The position numbers and the translations under genes are program-made. The notes beneath the pieces are model-generated. The model did not search any database. It was not told the DNA's origin and was given only the letters and a program-made list of their open reading frames with translations. Below are positions 18,817 to 27,654 of a stretch of 53,986 nt of DNA, one piece after another. Location: positions 1-53,986 of the forward strand of contig CALAUL010000013.1 in assembly GCA_937892255.1 (NCBI GenBank). The letters are read 5' to 3'. The number at the start of each line of letters is the position of its first letter. Position 1 is the first letter of the stretch. Source of the stretch: an uncultured Bacteroidales bacterium. Lineage in GTDB: Bacteria > Bacteroidota > Bacteroidia > Bacteroidales > Marinilabiliaceae.

Positions 18817-19980
18817 ATGAGAAACAAACTCCTTGCATCGTTAATGATGCTCACAACAATCGTATGCGCTCAGCAGAACGTATCATTTCGTGAAGGCGCA
18901 ATATCATCGCCCATTGTCAATGCCGACAACACTGTGACATTTCGTCTCAACGCTCCGAAAGCAGAGACGGTACAGGTTATCGGCGATTGGGCTGTCGACA
19001 ATGGCAAGGCGTCTCTCGTTCGCAACAATGAAGGCCTTTGGGAATATACCACTCCGGTGCTTCCGTCTGAAATGTATACTTACCGCTTTGTGATTGACGA
19101 CGTGGTGGTCATAGACCCAACAAACCCATTCGTCAAACGCGATGTGGGCAACGTCTTCAGCTACTTCTATGTCGGGAATGGCTGTGCCGACTACTACCAA
19201 GTCCACAATGTGCCACACGGCAATATCACTACTACATGGTATCATTCCGATGTTCTCAATGCCGACCGACGAATGACTGTCTACACACCTCCTTGCTACG
19301 ACAAGAGCGACAAGTCATATCCGGTGCTCTACCTGCTACATGGCAGCGGTGGCGACGAAAACGCCTGGAATGAACTCGGTCATATAGCACGCGTCATGGA
19401 CAACCTTATAGCCGAAGGAAAAGCAAAACCGGCTATCGTTGTTATGCCCAACGGCAATGCGTCGAAACAAGCAGCTCCAAGCGAGACATTCGAAAATCTG
19501 GACTACAAACCCGTCATGACTAACATGTTGCCTGCTTATAAAAACGGTGCTTACGAAGAGTCTTTCGGCGAGATTATAAAGTATATCGACGCTGCATTCC
19601 GTACTATTCCCGATAAGGAACATCGTGCTGTCGCCGGCCTTTCGATGGGAGGTTTTCACTCGCTATATATAGCTCTTACTTATCCGACGGCGTTCGACTA
19701 TGTCGGATTGTTCTCTGCCGGATTACCTTCTGATTTCAACGCTCTGAACGGCGATTTGTACGACAAGACAGACGACAAACTCATGAGATTGAAGAGCGAG
19801 GGTTACAAACGTTTCTGGATAGCTTGCGGCAAGGACGATTTCCTCTATCAGGCTAACAGAAGTTTTTGCAAACATTTGGATTCGATAGGCTTTGAGTATG
19901 TATATCACGAATCGGATCGAGGACACTTATGGGCAAACTGGCGACAATATCTGCTGCTCTTCGTTCCTATGCTTTTTTAG
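18817..19980 (+). CDS. Secreted CE1 esterase (feruloyl/acetyl xylan esterase) with N-terminal CBM48-like domain
   Basis: 387 residues with a signal peptide ending near CAQQ (residue 20). Residues 25-110 form an Ig-like CBM48/E-set domain. Residues 130-387 form the esterase: Ser276 in GLSMGG, an acid at Asp340 or Asp341 in CGKDDF, His370 in RGHLWANW. The fold order matches the esterase half of the fusion at 4138, so the two are paralogs. Likely work: release of ferulate or acetate from xylan in the periplasm or outside. A possible weak promoter, TATATTTA, lies at 18786-18793. It is followed 45 bases later by an acetyltransferase gene. Confidence 0.9.
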   Translation: MRNKLLASLMMLTTIVCAQQNVSFREGAISSPIVNADNTVTFRLNAPKAETVQVIGDWAVDNGKASLVRNNEGLWEYTTPVLPSEMYTYRFVIDDVVVIDPTNPFVKRDVGNVFSYFYVGNGCADYYQVHNVPHGNITTTWYHSDVLNADRRMTVYTPPCYDKSDKSYPVLYLLHGSGGDENAWNELGHIARVMDNLIAEGKAKPAIVVMPNGNASKQAAPSETFENLDYKPVMTNMLPAYKNGAYEESFGEIIKYIDAAFRTIPDKEHRAVAGLSMGGFHSLYIALTYPTAFDYVGLFSAGLPSDFNALNGDLYDKTDDKLMRLKSEGYKRFWIACGKDDFLYQANRSFCKHLDSIGFEYVYHESDRGHLWANWRQYLLLFVPMLF

Positions 19981-20025
19981 ACCCACATCGAAACATGCAA
20001 CAAATCGTAATAATTGTCTTAAACC

Positions 20026-20520
20026 ATGCCAACAATCAGAAAAGCAAACAAAGAACATTGCCCTATAATAAAAGCATTGGCGGAGAATGCCTTCCCTCAT
20101 ACCTATGCAAATATTTTGTCGTCGGAACAGATTGACTACATGATGCAGTGGATGTACTCCCTCGAGAGCCTCACGAGACAAATGGACGAAGGACATGTCT
20201 ACTTCATCGCTTTTGACAACGCCACTCCCGTGGGATATGTCTCTGTACAACAGGAAGCCCCACACTCTTTTCACTTGCAAAAGATATATGTGTTGCCCGA
20301 ATATCAAGGGCAAGGCATCGGCAGACTGCTTCTTCGTACTGCTGAAAAGTTCGTGCAACAGACATATAATGCACCTTGGACACTGCGACTAAACGTCAAC
20401 CGCAATAACACAGCCTTGTCATTCTACAGAAAAGAAGGCTTCGACATCGAGACGCAAGGCGACTTCGACATTGGCAACGGCTATTACATGAACGATTATA
20501 TAATGTGCAAAACGTTGTAG
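20026..20520 (+). CDS. GNAT-family N-acetyltransferase
   Basis: 164 residues, one GNAT domain. The acetyl-CoA pyrophosphate-binding motif is QGQGIGRLLL at about residues 95-104, preceded by the strand IYVLPEYQ; the C-terminal NRNNTALSFYRKEGF block is typical. Cytoplasmic. Substrate could be an amine metabolite, protein N-terminus or antibiotic; nothing nearby decides. It lies 45 bases after the CE1 gene and may be read through from it. Confidence 0.9.
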   Translation: MPTIRKANKEHCPIIKALAENAFPHTYANILSSEQIDYMMQWMYSLESLTRQMDEGHVYFIAFDNATPVGYVSVQQEAPHSFHLQKIYVLPEYQGQGIGRLLLRTAEKFVQQTYNAPWTLRLNVNRNNTALSFYRKEGFDIETQGDFDIGNGYYMNDYIMCKTL

Positions 20521-20692
20521 TCGCTCTATTTGCTGTTAAGTTTCATAAGTGTCCATCATTTTTCTCAAAAACCACAAATCCAAAAGCTATGAGTTGTTGG
20601 AAGAATCTTCATTAATGGTGGCAGAACCATAGATATATAAATGAAGTTATATAGATTAGGATAACAAAACTTAACAAAGTTCAGAAAAGAAT

Positions 20693-20851
20693 ATGAACAA
20701 CAATATTACCCAATCAAAAAGCAATATCCCCGAACTACAATCACCTTTCGAGCAACTTCGTGAAGTGGATGCAGAGAGCAAAGAGTAGTGGAACTCGCGT
20801 AAGTTAGCGCGTGTGATGGCAAAGGTACCGAAATGTTTTTTGCAGAGGTAG
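20693..20851 (+). pseudogene. Remnant of a DinD/Bro-N-type DNA-damage or antirepressor gene
   Basis: From the ATG at 20693 the frame reads 31 codons, including SPFEQLREVD, then meets TAG at 20786-20788, and continues WNSRKLARVM for 20 more codons to a second stop at 20851. The pattern SPFEQ-R-VD-x-E-[Y]-W-S/N-R-L-V matches the N-terminus of Bro-N/DinD-type proteins, which usually run to 250 residues or more with Tyr before the Trp. Here that Tyr codon is a stop, and the gene breaks off within 20 codons after it, at a short repeat array. I read it as a decayed remnant of a mobile-element-associated gene. Confidence 0.6.
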
Positions 20852-20881
20852 TGCAGAGGCACTGCAAAGCCATTGCAGAGA
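20841..20881. repeat. 11-bp-period array, unit TGCAGAGGnnn
   Basis: TGCAGAGG or a variant starts at 20841, 20852, 20863 and 20874, an exact 11-base spacing. The array begins at the broken end of the DinD/Bro remnant. A related array occurs at 32943-33003. Confidence 0.7.
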
Positions 20882-21001
20882 CTCAGGCTTGGGTAACACA
20901 GAAAGGCTATCATCTTGGTGTTTTCAAAGTATACCTAACACTCCTTTTATCTGCACCTCACAGTGTTCTAAATGTCGTATTATACCTTAACAATACTACA
21001 T

Positions 21002-21046
21002 CATAGGTTTACCATAGGTTCACCGTAGGCTCACCATAGGCTCAGG
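21002..21046. repeat. 11-bp-period array, unit CATAGGTTnAC
   Basis: CATAGG or CGTAGG starts at 21002, 21013, 21024 and 21035, an exact 11-base period, with the intervening bases TTTAC, TTCAC and CTCAC also conserved. Confidence 0.7.
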
Positions 21047-21139
21047 CTATGTTCAGAAATGGTCTATTTGGGAAATATAGCCTTTATACAGCACATGGAT
21101 ACTATTCCGATAATCGTCAACATACACCTGAGTATCGTG

Positions 21140-21147
21140 TATCTTTG
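21140..21147 (+). promoter_or_regulatory. Orphan -7 box TATCTTTG
   Basis: An exact match on the plus strand with no recognised gene downstream; the next 180 bases carry only short frames before the 3' end of an opposing gene. It may serve a small RNA or belong to a lost gene. Confidence 0.3.
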
Positions 21148-21283
21148 TTGCACACGAAAGAGGCATCACACACCACCCCCAAGAAACAACAAGCAGATAT
21201 TCATAGCCAAACAAAAGAGATGACATAATACAATAAAAAAAGACAGAGCAGATTCTCTAATCTACCCTATCTTTACTGATTTC

Positions 21284-21305
21284 CCATGTGGATATTCTCA
21301 CATGG
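21284..21305 (-). terminator. Hairpin downstream of the GH43 gene
   Basis: CCATGTG and CACATGG pair over seven bases around an 8-base loop, 14 bases past the stop codon of the minus-strand GH43 gene. No T run follows on that strand, so termination is only likely. Confidence 0.45.
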
Positions 21306-21318
21306 ATGGTATTAATAA

Positions 21319-22320
21319 TTACTCGTTATCAAGACCTTCGATAGTCTTTATCTTACCATCTGCATCATACTCAAGTTCGCATACCTTCAAGCTACGCAAG
21401 TGGTTCTTGCCTCCTGATGGTACACTATCATGATGGAAAAGGTACCATTTACCCTTATACTCTACAATCGAGTGGTGAGTAGTCCAACCCACAACAGGAG
21501 TAAGTATCACACCTTGATATGTGAAAGGTCCATATGGATTATCACCTATAGCATAACACAATAGATGTGAATCACCTGTAGAATACGAGAAGTAATATTT
21601 ACCGTTGTACTTATGCATCCAGCTTGCCTCAAAGAAACGATGTGGATCATCTGCAGATAGTGGCTTACCTGTCTCATCAACCACAAGTATTGGCTTTGGC
21701 TCTTCTGCAAAGTGGAGCATATCGTCGCTCAACTTAACCATACGGCTTGGCAACGATGGTTCGTCACCATGTGGAAGATTTGGACTATCAGGTGTGTTGT
21801 TCACCGCTGGGTCTTCTACTGGTTTGTTGTCACGGTATGACTGCAATTGACCACCCCAAAGACCACCGAAATACATGTAGTAGCTACCATCTTCATCTTT
21901 GAACACACAGTTATCAATACTGTAGCTACCAGGTATCGGCTCTGGCTGAGGAATGAATGGACCGGCAGGATTATCTGCAATAGCAACACCATGATGGAAG
22001 ACCTCGTTACGATCCTTCATTGGGAAATACATATAGTATTTACCGTCTTTCTCTGCTACGTCGCAATCCCAAAGCTGACGACCTCGCCATGCAATATCTT
22101 CCAAGTCCAACACTTTACCATGGTCAACGACCTCTCCATTCATAGGGTCATCAGTAGAAAGGACATGGTAATCTTTCATGATATACTCGTCTCCACTGTC
22201 GTTGGTAACATTATCACATTCCCAATCGTGTGAAGGGTAAATATACACTCTGCCGTTGTATACATGTACAGAAGGGTCTGCCATGTAGTCCTCAGGGAAC
22301 AAATATCTCTTCTTTGTCAT
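21319..22320 (-). CDS. Cytoplasmic GH43 beta-xylosidase / alpha-L-arabinofuranosidase
   Basis: 333 residues without a signal peptide, so it should act on imported oligosaccharides. The GH43 propeller carries Asp15 (MADPSV), Asp136 (SIDNCV) and Glu231 (FFEASW) at the base, modulator and acid positions. The sequence resembles the subfamily-1 enzymes such as Prevotella bryantii XynB. It follows the GPH symporter gene by 39 bases, a transporter-enzyme pairing known from the Prevotella xyn operon. Codons are of a highly expressed type (frequent GGT, GCT, CCA), unlike the upstream GH35. Exact specificity needs assay. Confidence 0.92.
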   Translation of the reverse strand: MTKKRYLFPEDYMADPSVHVYNGRVYIYPSHDWECDNVTNDSGDEYIMKDYHVLSTDDPMNGEVVDHGKVLDLEDIAWRGRQLWDCDVAEKDGKYYMYFPMKDRNEVFHHGVAIADNPAGPFIPQPEPIPGSYSIDNCVFKDEDGSYYMYFGGLWGGQLQSYRDNKPVEDPAVNNTPDSPNLPHGDEPSLPSRMVKLSDDMLHFAEEPKPILVVDETGKPLSADDPHRFFEASWMHKYNGKYYFSYSTGDSHLLCYAIGDNPYGPFTYQGVILTPVVGWTTHHSIVEYKGKWYLFHHDSVPSGGKNHLRSLKVCELEYDADGKIKTIEGLDNE

Positions 22321-22359
22321 ACTGTTTGTTATATTAAATAATTAATCAACTATATTGTC

Positions 22360-23766
22360 TTACTGTTTGTTGCGAGCTTCTATCTCTCTGTTTATCTCAT
22401 CTATACGTTCGTCGCTTAAATCATACTTAGAGATAATCCACATTGAGAGCAACAACAACAATGCTGGTATTACGCACACCAACCAACGTATACCCTCTTG
22501 CGCCAAAGGCGACTGAGCGTCGAGGTTGTTCATAAAGTATGCTCCAGCTGCGTTACCTACGCTCATCATAGCAAATGCTACAATGAAGAAGAGCGCAACG
22601 ACACGAAGTGGTTTGTTGCGGAAAAACTCTGTCCAAAGGTCACTCACCTTTACATTCTCTGTCTCTGATGAGTCCATCACAACACGCTCTTTACACTGAG
22701 TAAAGCAGAAGATAAGCAATACCAAACCTACCAATGCGTAGATAAGCATAGTGTAGAACCAAGCACTTGGGTCTTTTGGTAAAGTACTTGCTTCCTGAGC
22801 AGCTGCTTGATAGCCTGTCCATGCCAACACTGCACCTGGAACAACACCACCCATTGCCATACCAGCCTTAAAGAAGATACCTGTCAAGGCATTTACGATA
22901 CCTGAGATACGACGTCCTGTAGTGTACTCACCATAAGAGATAACCTCAGGAATGAGAGCCCACATATAACCTGTTGCCACTATGACACCTGTTGACTTGA
23001 TAAACTGTGCAACATATACCAAAACGAGGTTATCTTCTACTCTTCCCATTCGACTTATGATATAGAGCATAGCCATACCTATTATAGCAACAGATAGGAA
23101 GATGTAGAACATATTCTTCTTACCGACTTTACGCTTGATAGCTGGAACAAGTGGCATGAAGATAAACGATGGCAACGAACCTAACCCCATAAAGAGAGCC
23201 ATTTCGATAGGCAACTCTGCTATACCTGCCATATAAGCCACGAGGATAGGAATACCTGCTGATACAGCCAAACCACCTACATTAGCCATAAACATACGCA
23301 CCGATGTGAGTATAGTTATCTCATCTGTGTCACGTGTCAAAGAGCTATTCAATGCTCCGTATGGTACATTAATCAACGTGTACAACATCGACATACCTAC
23401 ATAAGTAACATATGCATAGATAAGTTTTGTCATATAGTCACCATCTGCAAAGCCGTTCCAGAAACATGCTATTGCCAAACCTGTCAACGGCACACCGGCA
23501 AAGACTAAGTAACTACGATATTTACCAAATGAAGGGTTATGCTTATCTACGAACGTTCCCACCAATGGGTCCCACAAGACGTCAATAAGACGAACGATGA
23601 GAAACATCAACGCTGCATCACCTGCATCTAAACCAAAGATATCTGTGTAGAAAAACAACAGATACATACTGATTGTTTGGTAAATAAGGTTCTGTGCTAA
23701 ATCACCCGAACCAAAGCCTATTCGCTGTATCCACGATAGCTTATAAAATCCTTTGTTTTGTTCCAT
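22360..23766 (-). CDS. GPH-family xyloside:cation symporter (XynD/XynP/MelB-like)
   Basis: 468 residues with about twelve membrane segments and the GPH signatures: GFGSGDLAQN at 17-26, YLLFFYTDIFG, RLIDVLWDPLVGTFVDK, and the central PYGALNSSLTRD block. GPH carriers import glycosides, pentosides or hexuronides with Na+ or H+. Position between an acetylesterase and a cytoplasmic GH43 points to xylo-oligosaccharides. The C-terminal tail is short and charged (NREIEARNKQ). It starts 35 bases after the acetylesterase gene; the three genes are likely one operon. Confidence 0.93.
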   Translation of the reverse strand: MEQNKGFYKLSWIQRIGFGSGDLAQNLIYQTISMYLLFFYTDIFGLDAGDAALMFLIVRLIDVLWDPLVGTFVDKHNPSFGKYRSYLVFAGVPLTGLAIACFWNGFADGDYMTKLIYAYVTYVGMSMLYTLINVPYGALNSSLTRDTDEITILTSVRMFMANVGGLAVSAGIPILVAYMAGIAELPIEMALFMGLGSLPSFIFMPLVPAIKRKVGKKNMFYIFLSVAIIGMAMLYIISRMGRVEDNLVLVYVAQFIKSTGVIVATGYMWALIPEVISYGEYTTGRRISGIVNALTGIFFKAGMAMGGVVPGAVLAWTGYQAAAQEASTLPKDPSAWFYTMLIYALVGLVLLIFCFTQCKERVVMDSSETENVKVSDLWTEFFRNKPLRVVALFFIVAFAMMSVGNAAGAYFMNNLDAQSPLAQEGIRWLVCVIPALLLLLSMWIISKYDLSDERIDEINREIEARNKQ

Positions 23767-23801
23767 TTTAGTTTATAGATAAATTGACTTATTGATTATT
23801 G

Positions 23802-25541
23802 TTATTTCTTTTTCTTCTTTGTCTCCGCAGAGGTCTTTATATCCTCGTATGCTGCAGTGGCAACACGATTGCCCAATGTCTTCTTGTCGAGAGGGTGAAT
23901 ATCGTTCCACTCGCCAAGGTCGCTGTTCTTTATCAGTGTTGCATGAGGGTCAGCATCAGCTGCTTTCTTTTGTTCGGCACGCATTTCTGCCCATGTCCTG
24001 CGTCCGCCGACATCGCTCTTGTGTAGGAAGTCGGCAAGTTCGACGATGTAAAACGGCAATGTCGTATCGTCTAACAATGCTCGCCAGTTGTTCATCATGA
24101 TACCGAGCAATGTTGCATATTCGTTTCTGTGACTTACGTTTGACTCTCCCTGATACCATACCGCACCGCAGAACTTTACGTTCTTCAATGGGTTTATCAT
24201 TGCATTGTAAAGACTTGTCGGCTTGTAGAAGAAGCTCTGACCTCCTGCCGGCTGTCGTGGCATGGCTGTTCCCAAGCTATACTTCCAATCGCCTTCGAGG
24301 CTTACGCTCTCCGTTCCGCATATTATCTTGTAAGGCTTTTCCGGCACAAACTGCGGTCTGCCACCATTGCTGACGATACGCACCGTCACGACGTTGTCGC
24401 CTTCTCGCAACAAGCCTTCCGGTATAGGATATATGCGTGGAGGGTACTGATAGCCTGTCGAACCGACAAAGACGCCATTGATATATACCGAGTCTGCGTC
24501 GACGATACAGCCCAGACGTATCACTCCGGCTTTCCCTGCCATCGAAGCGGGGACATCGACATGCTTACGCAACCAGTGCGCACCGGCTACGGTATTCAGT
24601 CCGTCCGTTCCCCATGTTGCATCGGGCATGTATCCTCCTTTCCAGCCTTCGTCTTCGGGGTGAAGTTCTTTGAGCGACGGTGTACGGGCGAACATATCCA
24701 CTACCTGCCACTGCGAATCGTCATAGTCATAAGCCTGCCATTTGCCGGCTACACCTTTATCGGCTGCTATCAATGTCTTGTTCCACTGACTGTAGTTTGC
24801 GTTTGAGAGTTGCTGTATAAGTTGACGATAGTCGGCATCTTCGTACATCTTCTTCTCGTTGATGTGTCTTGGAAAGGCCTTCAAAGAGTCTTCACATACC
24901 CATGCTTCGATAGGTGTTCCGCCCCAGCTTGAGTTTATAAGACCTATCGCAACATTGGTGCTGTTGTAAAGCTCTCGTGCCATGAAGTAGCTTATTGCCG
25001 AAAAGCCATTGACTGTAGCCTGTGTGAGCGGAGTCCAAACGCCACCTGATAGTTCTGTGCGTTCGTTGTTTAAGTCCCACTCTTTGGGCACTATAAATTG
25101 ACGTATGTTTACGTTGTCGTATGTGCTTATCTCTTCTTCGAACATCTCTCTTACTCGTCGTATCGGGAGTTCCATATTCGACTGTCCCGAGCAGAGAAAG
25201 ACATCTCCTATCATAACGTCTTTCACCTCCTTGTCGCCAATCTTTATCACGTACGGTCCTCCGGCTTTCTGCTGCGGAATATCTACCGACCAATTGCCAT
25301 CGGCATCTGCCACGACATTGTACTTCTTCTTCAGGAATACTATCTCCACCGATTCTCCGGCATCAGCATATCCCCATAGCTTTATCGGCTCGTTGCGTTG
25401 CAACACCACACCGTCTGAGACAAGTTTTGGCAGACGCACCTCTGACGCAGCCTCTTGCGCCGCAAAGATTGCGACAGAACAGATTGCCAACTGTTTTATA
25501 TTTCTACTTAATACCATAGTTATTACCTTTTTTGTTACCAT
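23802..25541 (-). CDS. Secreted SASA-type acetylesterase with inserted jelly roll (CE20/XynE-like)
   Basis: 579 residues. A signal peptide is visible from either ATG 25541 or ATG 25517 (mature from about Ser33). An Ig-like domain at 35-105 leads to the SASA catalytic domain: Ser in LCSGQSNMELP (about 120), the GTPIEAW block, WYQGESN near 470, and the Asp-His pair in NDIHP near 550. A galactose-binding-like jelly roll is inserted at about 265-410, an arrangement seen in CE20 enzymes. It should deacetylate hemicellulose or oligosaccharides. The chain ends in a five-lysine run, KKKKK. It heads the operon with the symporter and GH43. Confidence 0.88.
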   Translation of the reverse strand: MVTKKVITMVLSRNIKQLAICSVAIFAAQEAASEVRLPKLVSDGVVLQRNEPIKLWGYADAGESVEIVFLKKKYNVVADADGNWSVDIPQQKAGGPYVIKIGDKEVKDVMIGDVFLCSGQSNMELPIRRVREMFEEEISTYDNVNIRQFIVPKEWDLNNERTELSGGVWTPLTQATVNGFSAISYFMARELYNSTNVAIGLINSSWGGTPIEAWVCEDSLKAFPRHINEKKMYEDADYRQLIQQLSNANYSQWNKTLIAADKGVAGKWQAYDYDDSQWQVVDMFARTPSLKELHPEDEGWKGGYMPDATWGTDGLNTVAGAHWLRKHVDVPASMAGKAGVIRLGCIVDADSVYINGVFVGSTGYQYPPRIYPIPEGLLREGDNVVTVRIVSNGGRPQFVPEKPYKIICGTESVSLEGDWKYSLGTAMPRQPAGGQSFFYKPTSLYNAMINPLKNVKFCGAVWYQGESNVSHRNEYATLLGIMMNNWRALLDDTTLPFYIVELADFLHKSDVGGRRTWAEMRAEQKKAADADPHATLIKNSDLGEWNDIHPLDKKTLGNRVATAAYEDIKTSAETKKKKK

Positions 25542-25700
25542 GTTACCTTATCTTGCAAATTTCGCTTTATTAACCCAATTATCACGTCCAAAATGTTTCT
25601 TTTAATATTGCATTCGTTACATATCATGTCGACTATTGTATCAAAACCTATTATCACGACAGCCTTTCAGCGTGTCAAATAAGGGTCCTTTACAATAAAT

Positions 25701-25735
25701 ATCAGGGTCGTTCTCACTGCGAGTACGACCCTGAT
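25701..25735 (-). terminator. Terminator-like hairpin after the GH35 gene
   Basis: A perfect 11-base stem (ATCAGGGTCGT with ACGACCCTGAT) with a 13-base loop, 40 bases past the GH35 stop codon. It separates that gene from the acetylesterase operon downstream. T run on the minus strand is weak. Confidence 0.7.
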
Positions 25736-25774
25736 GCAGCGTCTTACGACACTACCACATATCACACTTACCTG

Positions 25775-27478
25775 TTATTTGTTGTATTCGTAGAGTTTTA
25801 CTTTCAACACCTTGAAGTCATCTACTCCTATGCGCACGTGTCGACCTTGATGTGTCTCATCGCCATTTAGACGACGAACGAACGATGTTGTACCATCGGC
25901 GTTGACCTTAACCTCATCACATGATACTATGCCTATGCGACGTTGTCCGCGCCAACGTTCCGTGTCGGGAGTCTGCTCTTCTCCTTTCTGAGCAAAACCG
26001 TCTTCTCCGAGACTCTTCTGCTCGAGACTCTCGCTCTTGTGTCCGAAGGTGACGACGATGCCCGAACCTGCAACTATATATTCGTTGTGAGACGTGCGTA
26101 GTATCAATCCGCCACCGGCAGGCCATGTCGTACCGTCTGTCGCTCTTGCGTCCCATGGCAACGTGAAGACATGACGACATGTCATCTTCAAGTCGCCACT
26201 CTCTATTACGCGCTCCTTGTCCTCCATGTCAAACAAGAGCCCGTTTGAATAATCATGTCCTTGATGAGCTGTGAGGAGAGGCGTCATTTCACTAATTAAC
26301 TTATATGCCTTGACCGTAGCTGCGTCGGGAGCGTCGTCGGCATTTTCGATAGAGAACGGACTCACGCCTATTGCCTCGTGTTCGCCAAAAGCATAGAAAG
26401 CTTGTGCTCCGTTATCCGGTGTCAGACGCATCTCGGGTATGAAAAGTGCATTGGTAGGGCTCTTATACTGCGATGCCCAATGAGCAAAGCCCTTGTCGTA
26501 GATATCGGGAGATATGAAGTCTATAGATGGTGCGACACAACGCCATATATCCATCAGATGCGCCAATGGTCCTGCAGATGGATATTCTCCCGGCTTGCGG
26601 TCACGACTATTCATGGCTGCATTGACGTAGAGAGGCACATTGTATGCCAATCGTGCCGACTGTGCCATGCGTTCTACGTAAAGTGCGTAGTGATATGCCA
26701 TAAATATCTCGTCGGTATATATGTCTTCTCCGAATATCTCTGTCCATGTGCCAACGGTCTTAAATCCACTTTTACTCCATTTGTCCAACAGATGCGAATG
26801 AAGTGTGTTCTTATTGTCGACAAGATAGTTCATAAGCTTTTCCGGTACTGGTTGAGCAAACATCTCATTGGCCTCCGGAGAGTAATCTCGAGCACTTTCG
26901 AGCATTCCTATCTCGTTCTCGATTTGTATCATTATGACAGTGTTGTTATTGTCCACGTCTGATATATGATTGACCCATCTGCTGAACGCATTGTTGTCGG
27001 CATTAAAGACATTGGCAGAGAAGACAGAGGCTATCTCCAATGGTTTACCTTGCGCCGTCTGTACTCTGGGGTAACGTGCATAGTCTCGTTTGAACCATTC
27101 CGGAGCGTAACAGCTCATTGAGTTCTTCCATGCTCCGAACCAGAGAAAGATGACTTTCAGATTGTACTTCTCGGCGGTAGATATCACCTTGTCGGTAAGC
27201 GAGAAGTCAAACTCTCCTTGTCGAGGCTCGAGCATGTCCCAATATGCTGGCACTAAGACGGTGTTGAGTCCCATGCGTTGCAACTTGGGGAAAATGCGTT
27301 CTATATCTTCCGGATTCGACGCCGACGAATTGCCAAGCTCGCCTCCCAAAATAAGAAATGGTTTGCCATTGACCACAAGTTGCTGTGTATTGCCTATGGT
27401 TTGAAGATACGCTTTCTGTGCATAAGAGTTTATAACAGCTAAAGCGAAGATAAAGATTAGTGATAATGTTCGTTTCAT
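25775..27478 (-). CDS. GH35-like beta-galactosidase with DUF5597 C-terminal domain
   Basis: 567 residues with a signal peptide ending near SYAQ (residue 21). The (beta/alpha)8 barrel spans about 30-370, with acid/base Glu189 in IENEIG and nucleophile Glu349 in FIPEMRL. The strand 70-80 (LNTVLVPAYWDMLEP) is typical of clan GH-A family 35. The C-terminal 370-567 matches the DUF5597 region that accompanies these Bacteroidota enzymes. Substrate may be galactose or arabinose side chains of xylan or pectin. It lies upstream of the acetylesterase-symporter-GH43 operon but is separated by 233 bases and a hairpin. Confidence 0.87.
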   Translation of the reverse strand: MKRTLSLIFIFALAVINSYAQKAYLQTIGNTQQLVVNGKPFLILGGELGNSSASNPEDIERIFPKLQRMGLNTVLVPAYWDMLEPRQGEFDFSLTDKVISTAEKYNLKVIFLWFGAWKNSMSCYAPEWFKRDYARYPRVQTAQGKPLEIASVFSANVFNADNNAFSRWVNHISDVDNNNTVIMIQIENEIGMLESARDYSPEANEMFAQPVPEKLMNYLVDNKNTLHSHLLDKWSKSGFKTVGTWTEIFGEDIYTDEIFMAYHYALYVERMAQSARLAYNVPLYVNAAMNSRDRKPGEYPSAGPLAHLMDIWRCVAPSIDFISPDIYDKGFAHWASQYKSPTNALFIPEMRLTPDNGAQAFYAFGEHEAIGVSPFSIENADDAPDAATVKAYKLISEMTPLLTAHQGHDYSNGLLFDMEDKERVIESGDLKMTCRHVFTLPWDARATDGTTWPAGGGLILRTSHNEYIVAGSGIVVTFGHKSESLEQKSLGEDGFAQKGEEQTPDTERWRGQRRIGIVSCDEVKVNADGTTSFVRRLNGDETHQGRHVRIGVDDFKVLKVKLYEYNK

Positions 27479-27601
27479 CGTTATGCAGTTTGTATTATTT
27501 TACATCATGGTATTTGGCTCTTACTTATTGATAAATAGGAGTGGCAAAAATAACACTTTTGTTTTGATTGTACAAAACTGATTTAGAGCTATCTTGGGAA
27601 A

Positions 27602-27634
27602 AGCACCCTCACAGAAAGTCTCTGCATGGGTGCT
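27602..27634 (-). terminator. Rho-independent terminator after the radical-SAM/NUDIX gene
   Basis: AGCACCC pairs with GGGTGCT over seven bases; on the minus strand the stem is followed directly by TTTT. It lies 20 bases past the stop codon. Confidence 0.7.
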
Positions 27635-27654
27635 GTCTCACATATATAAATTGC

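Larger units (their letters stand above)
20521..21318. other. Gene-poor region with gene remnant and phased repeats
   Basis: About 800 bases without an intact gene. It holds a decayed DinD/Bro-type fragment (20693-20851), two degenerate 11-bp-period arrays (20841-20881 and 21002-21046), a -7 box TATCTTTG at 21140-21147 with no convincing gene behind it, and a hairpin at 21284-21305 downstream of the GH43 gene. A 42-codon frame at 21094 exists but has little to support it. Confidence 0.7.

Noticed and set aside
20671..20913. An 80-codon minus-strand frame in the 20.5-21.3 kb gap
   Set aside because: It is antisense to the DinD/Bro remnant, and has no recognisable pattern.
21094..21222. A 42-codon plus-strand frame in the same gap
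   Set aside because: Codon content is ordinary for non-coding DNA; the box TATCTTTG lies inside the frame, not before it.
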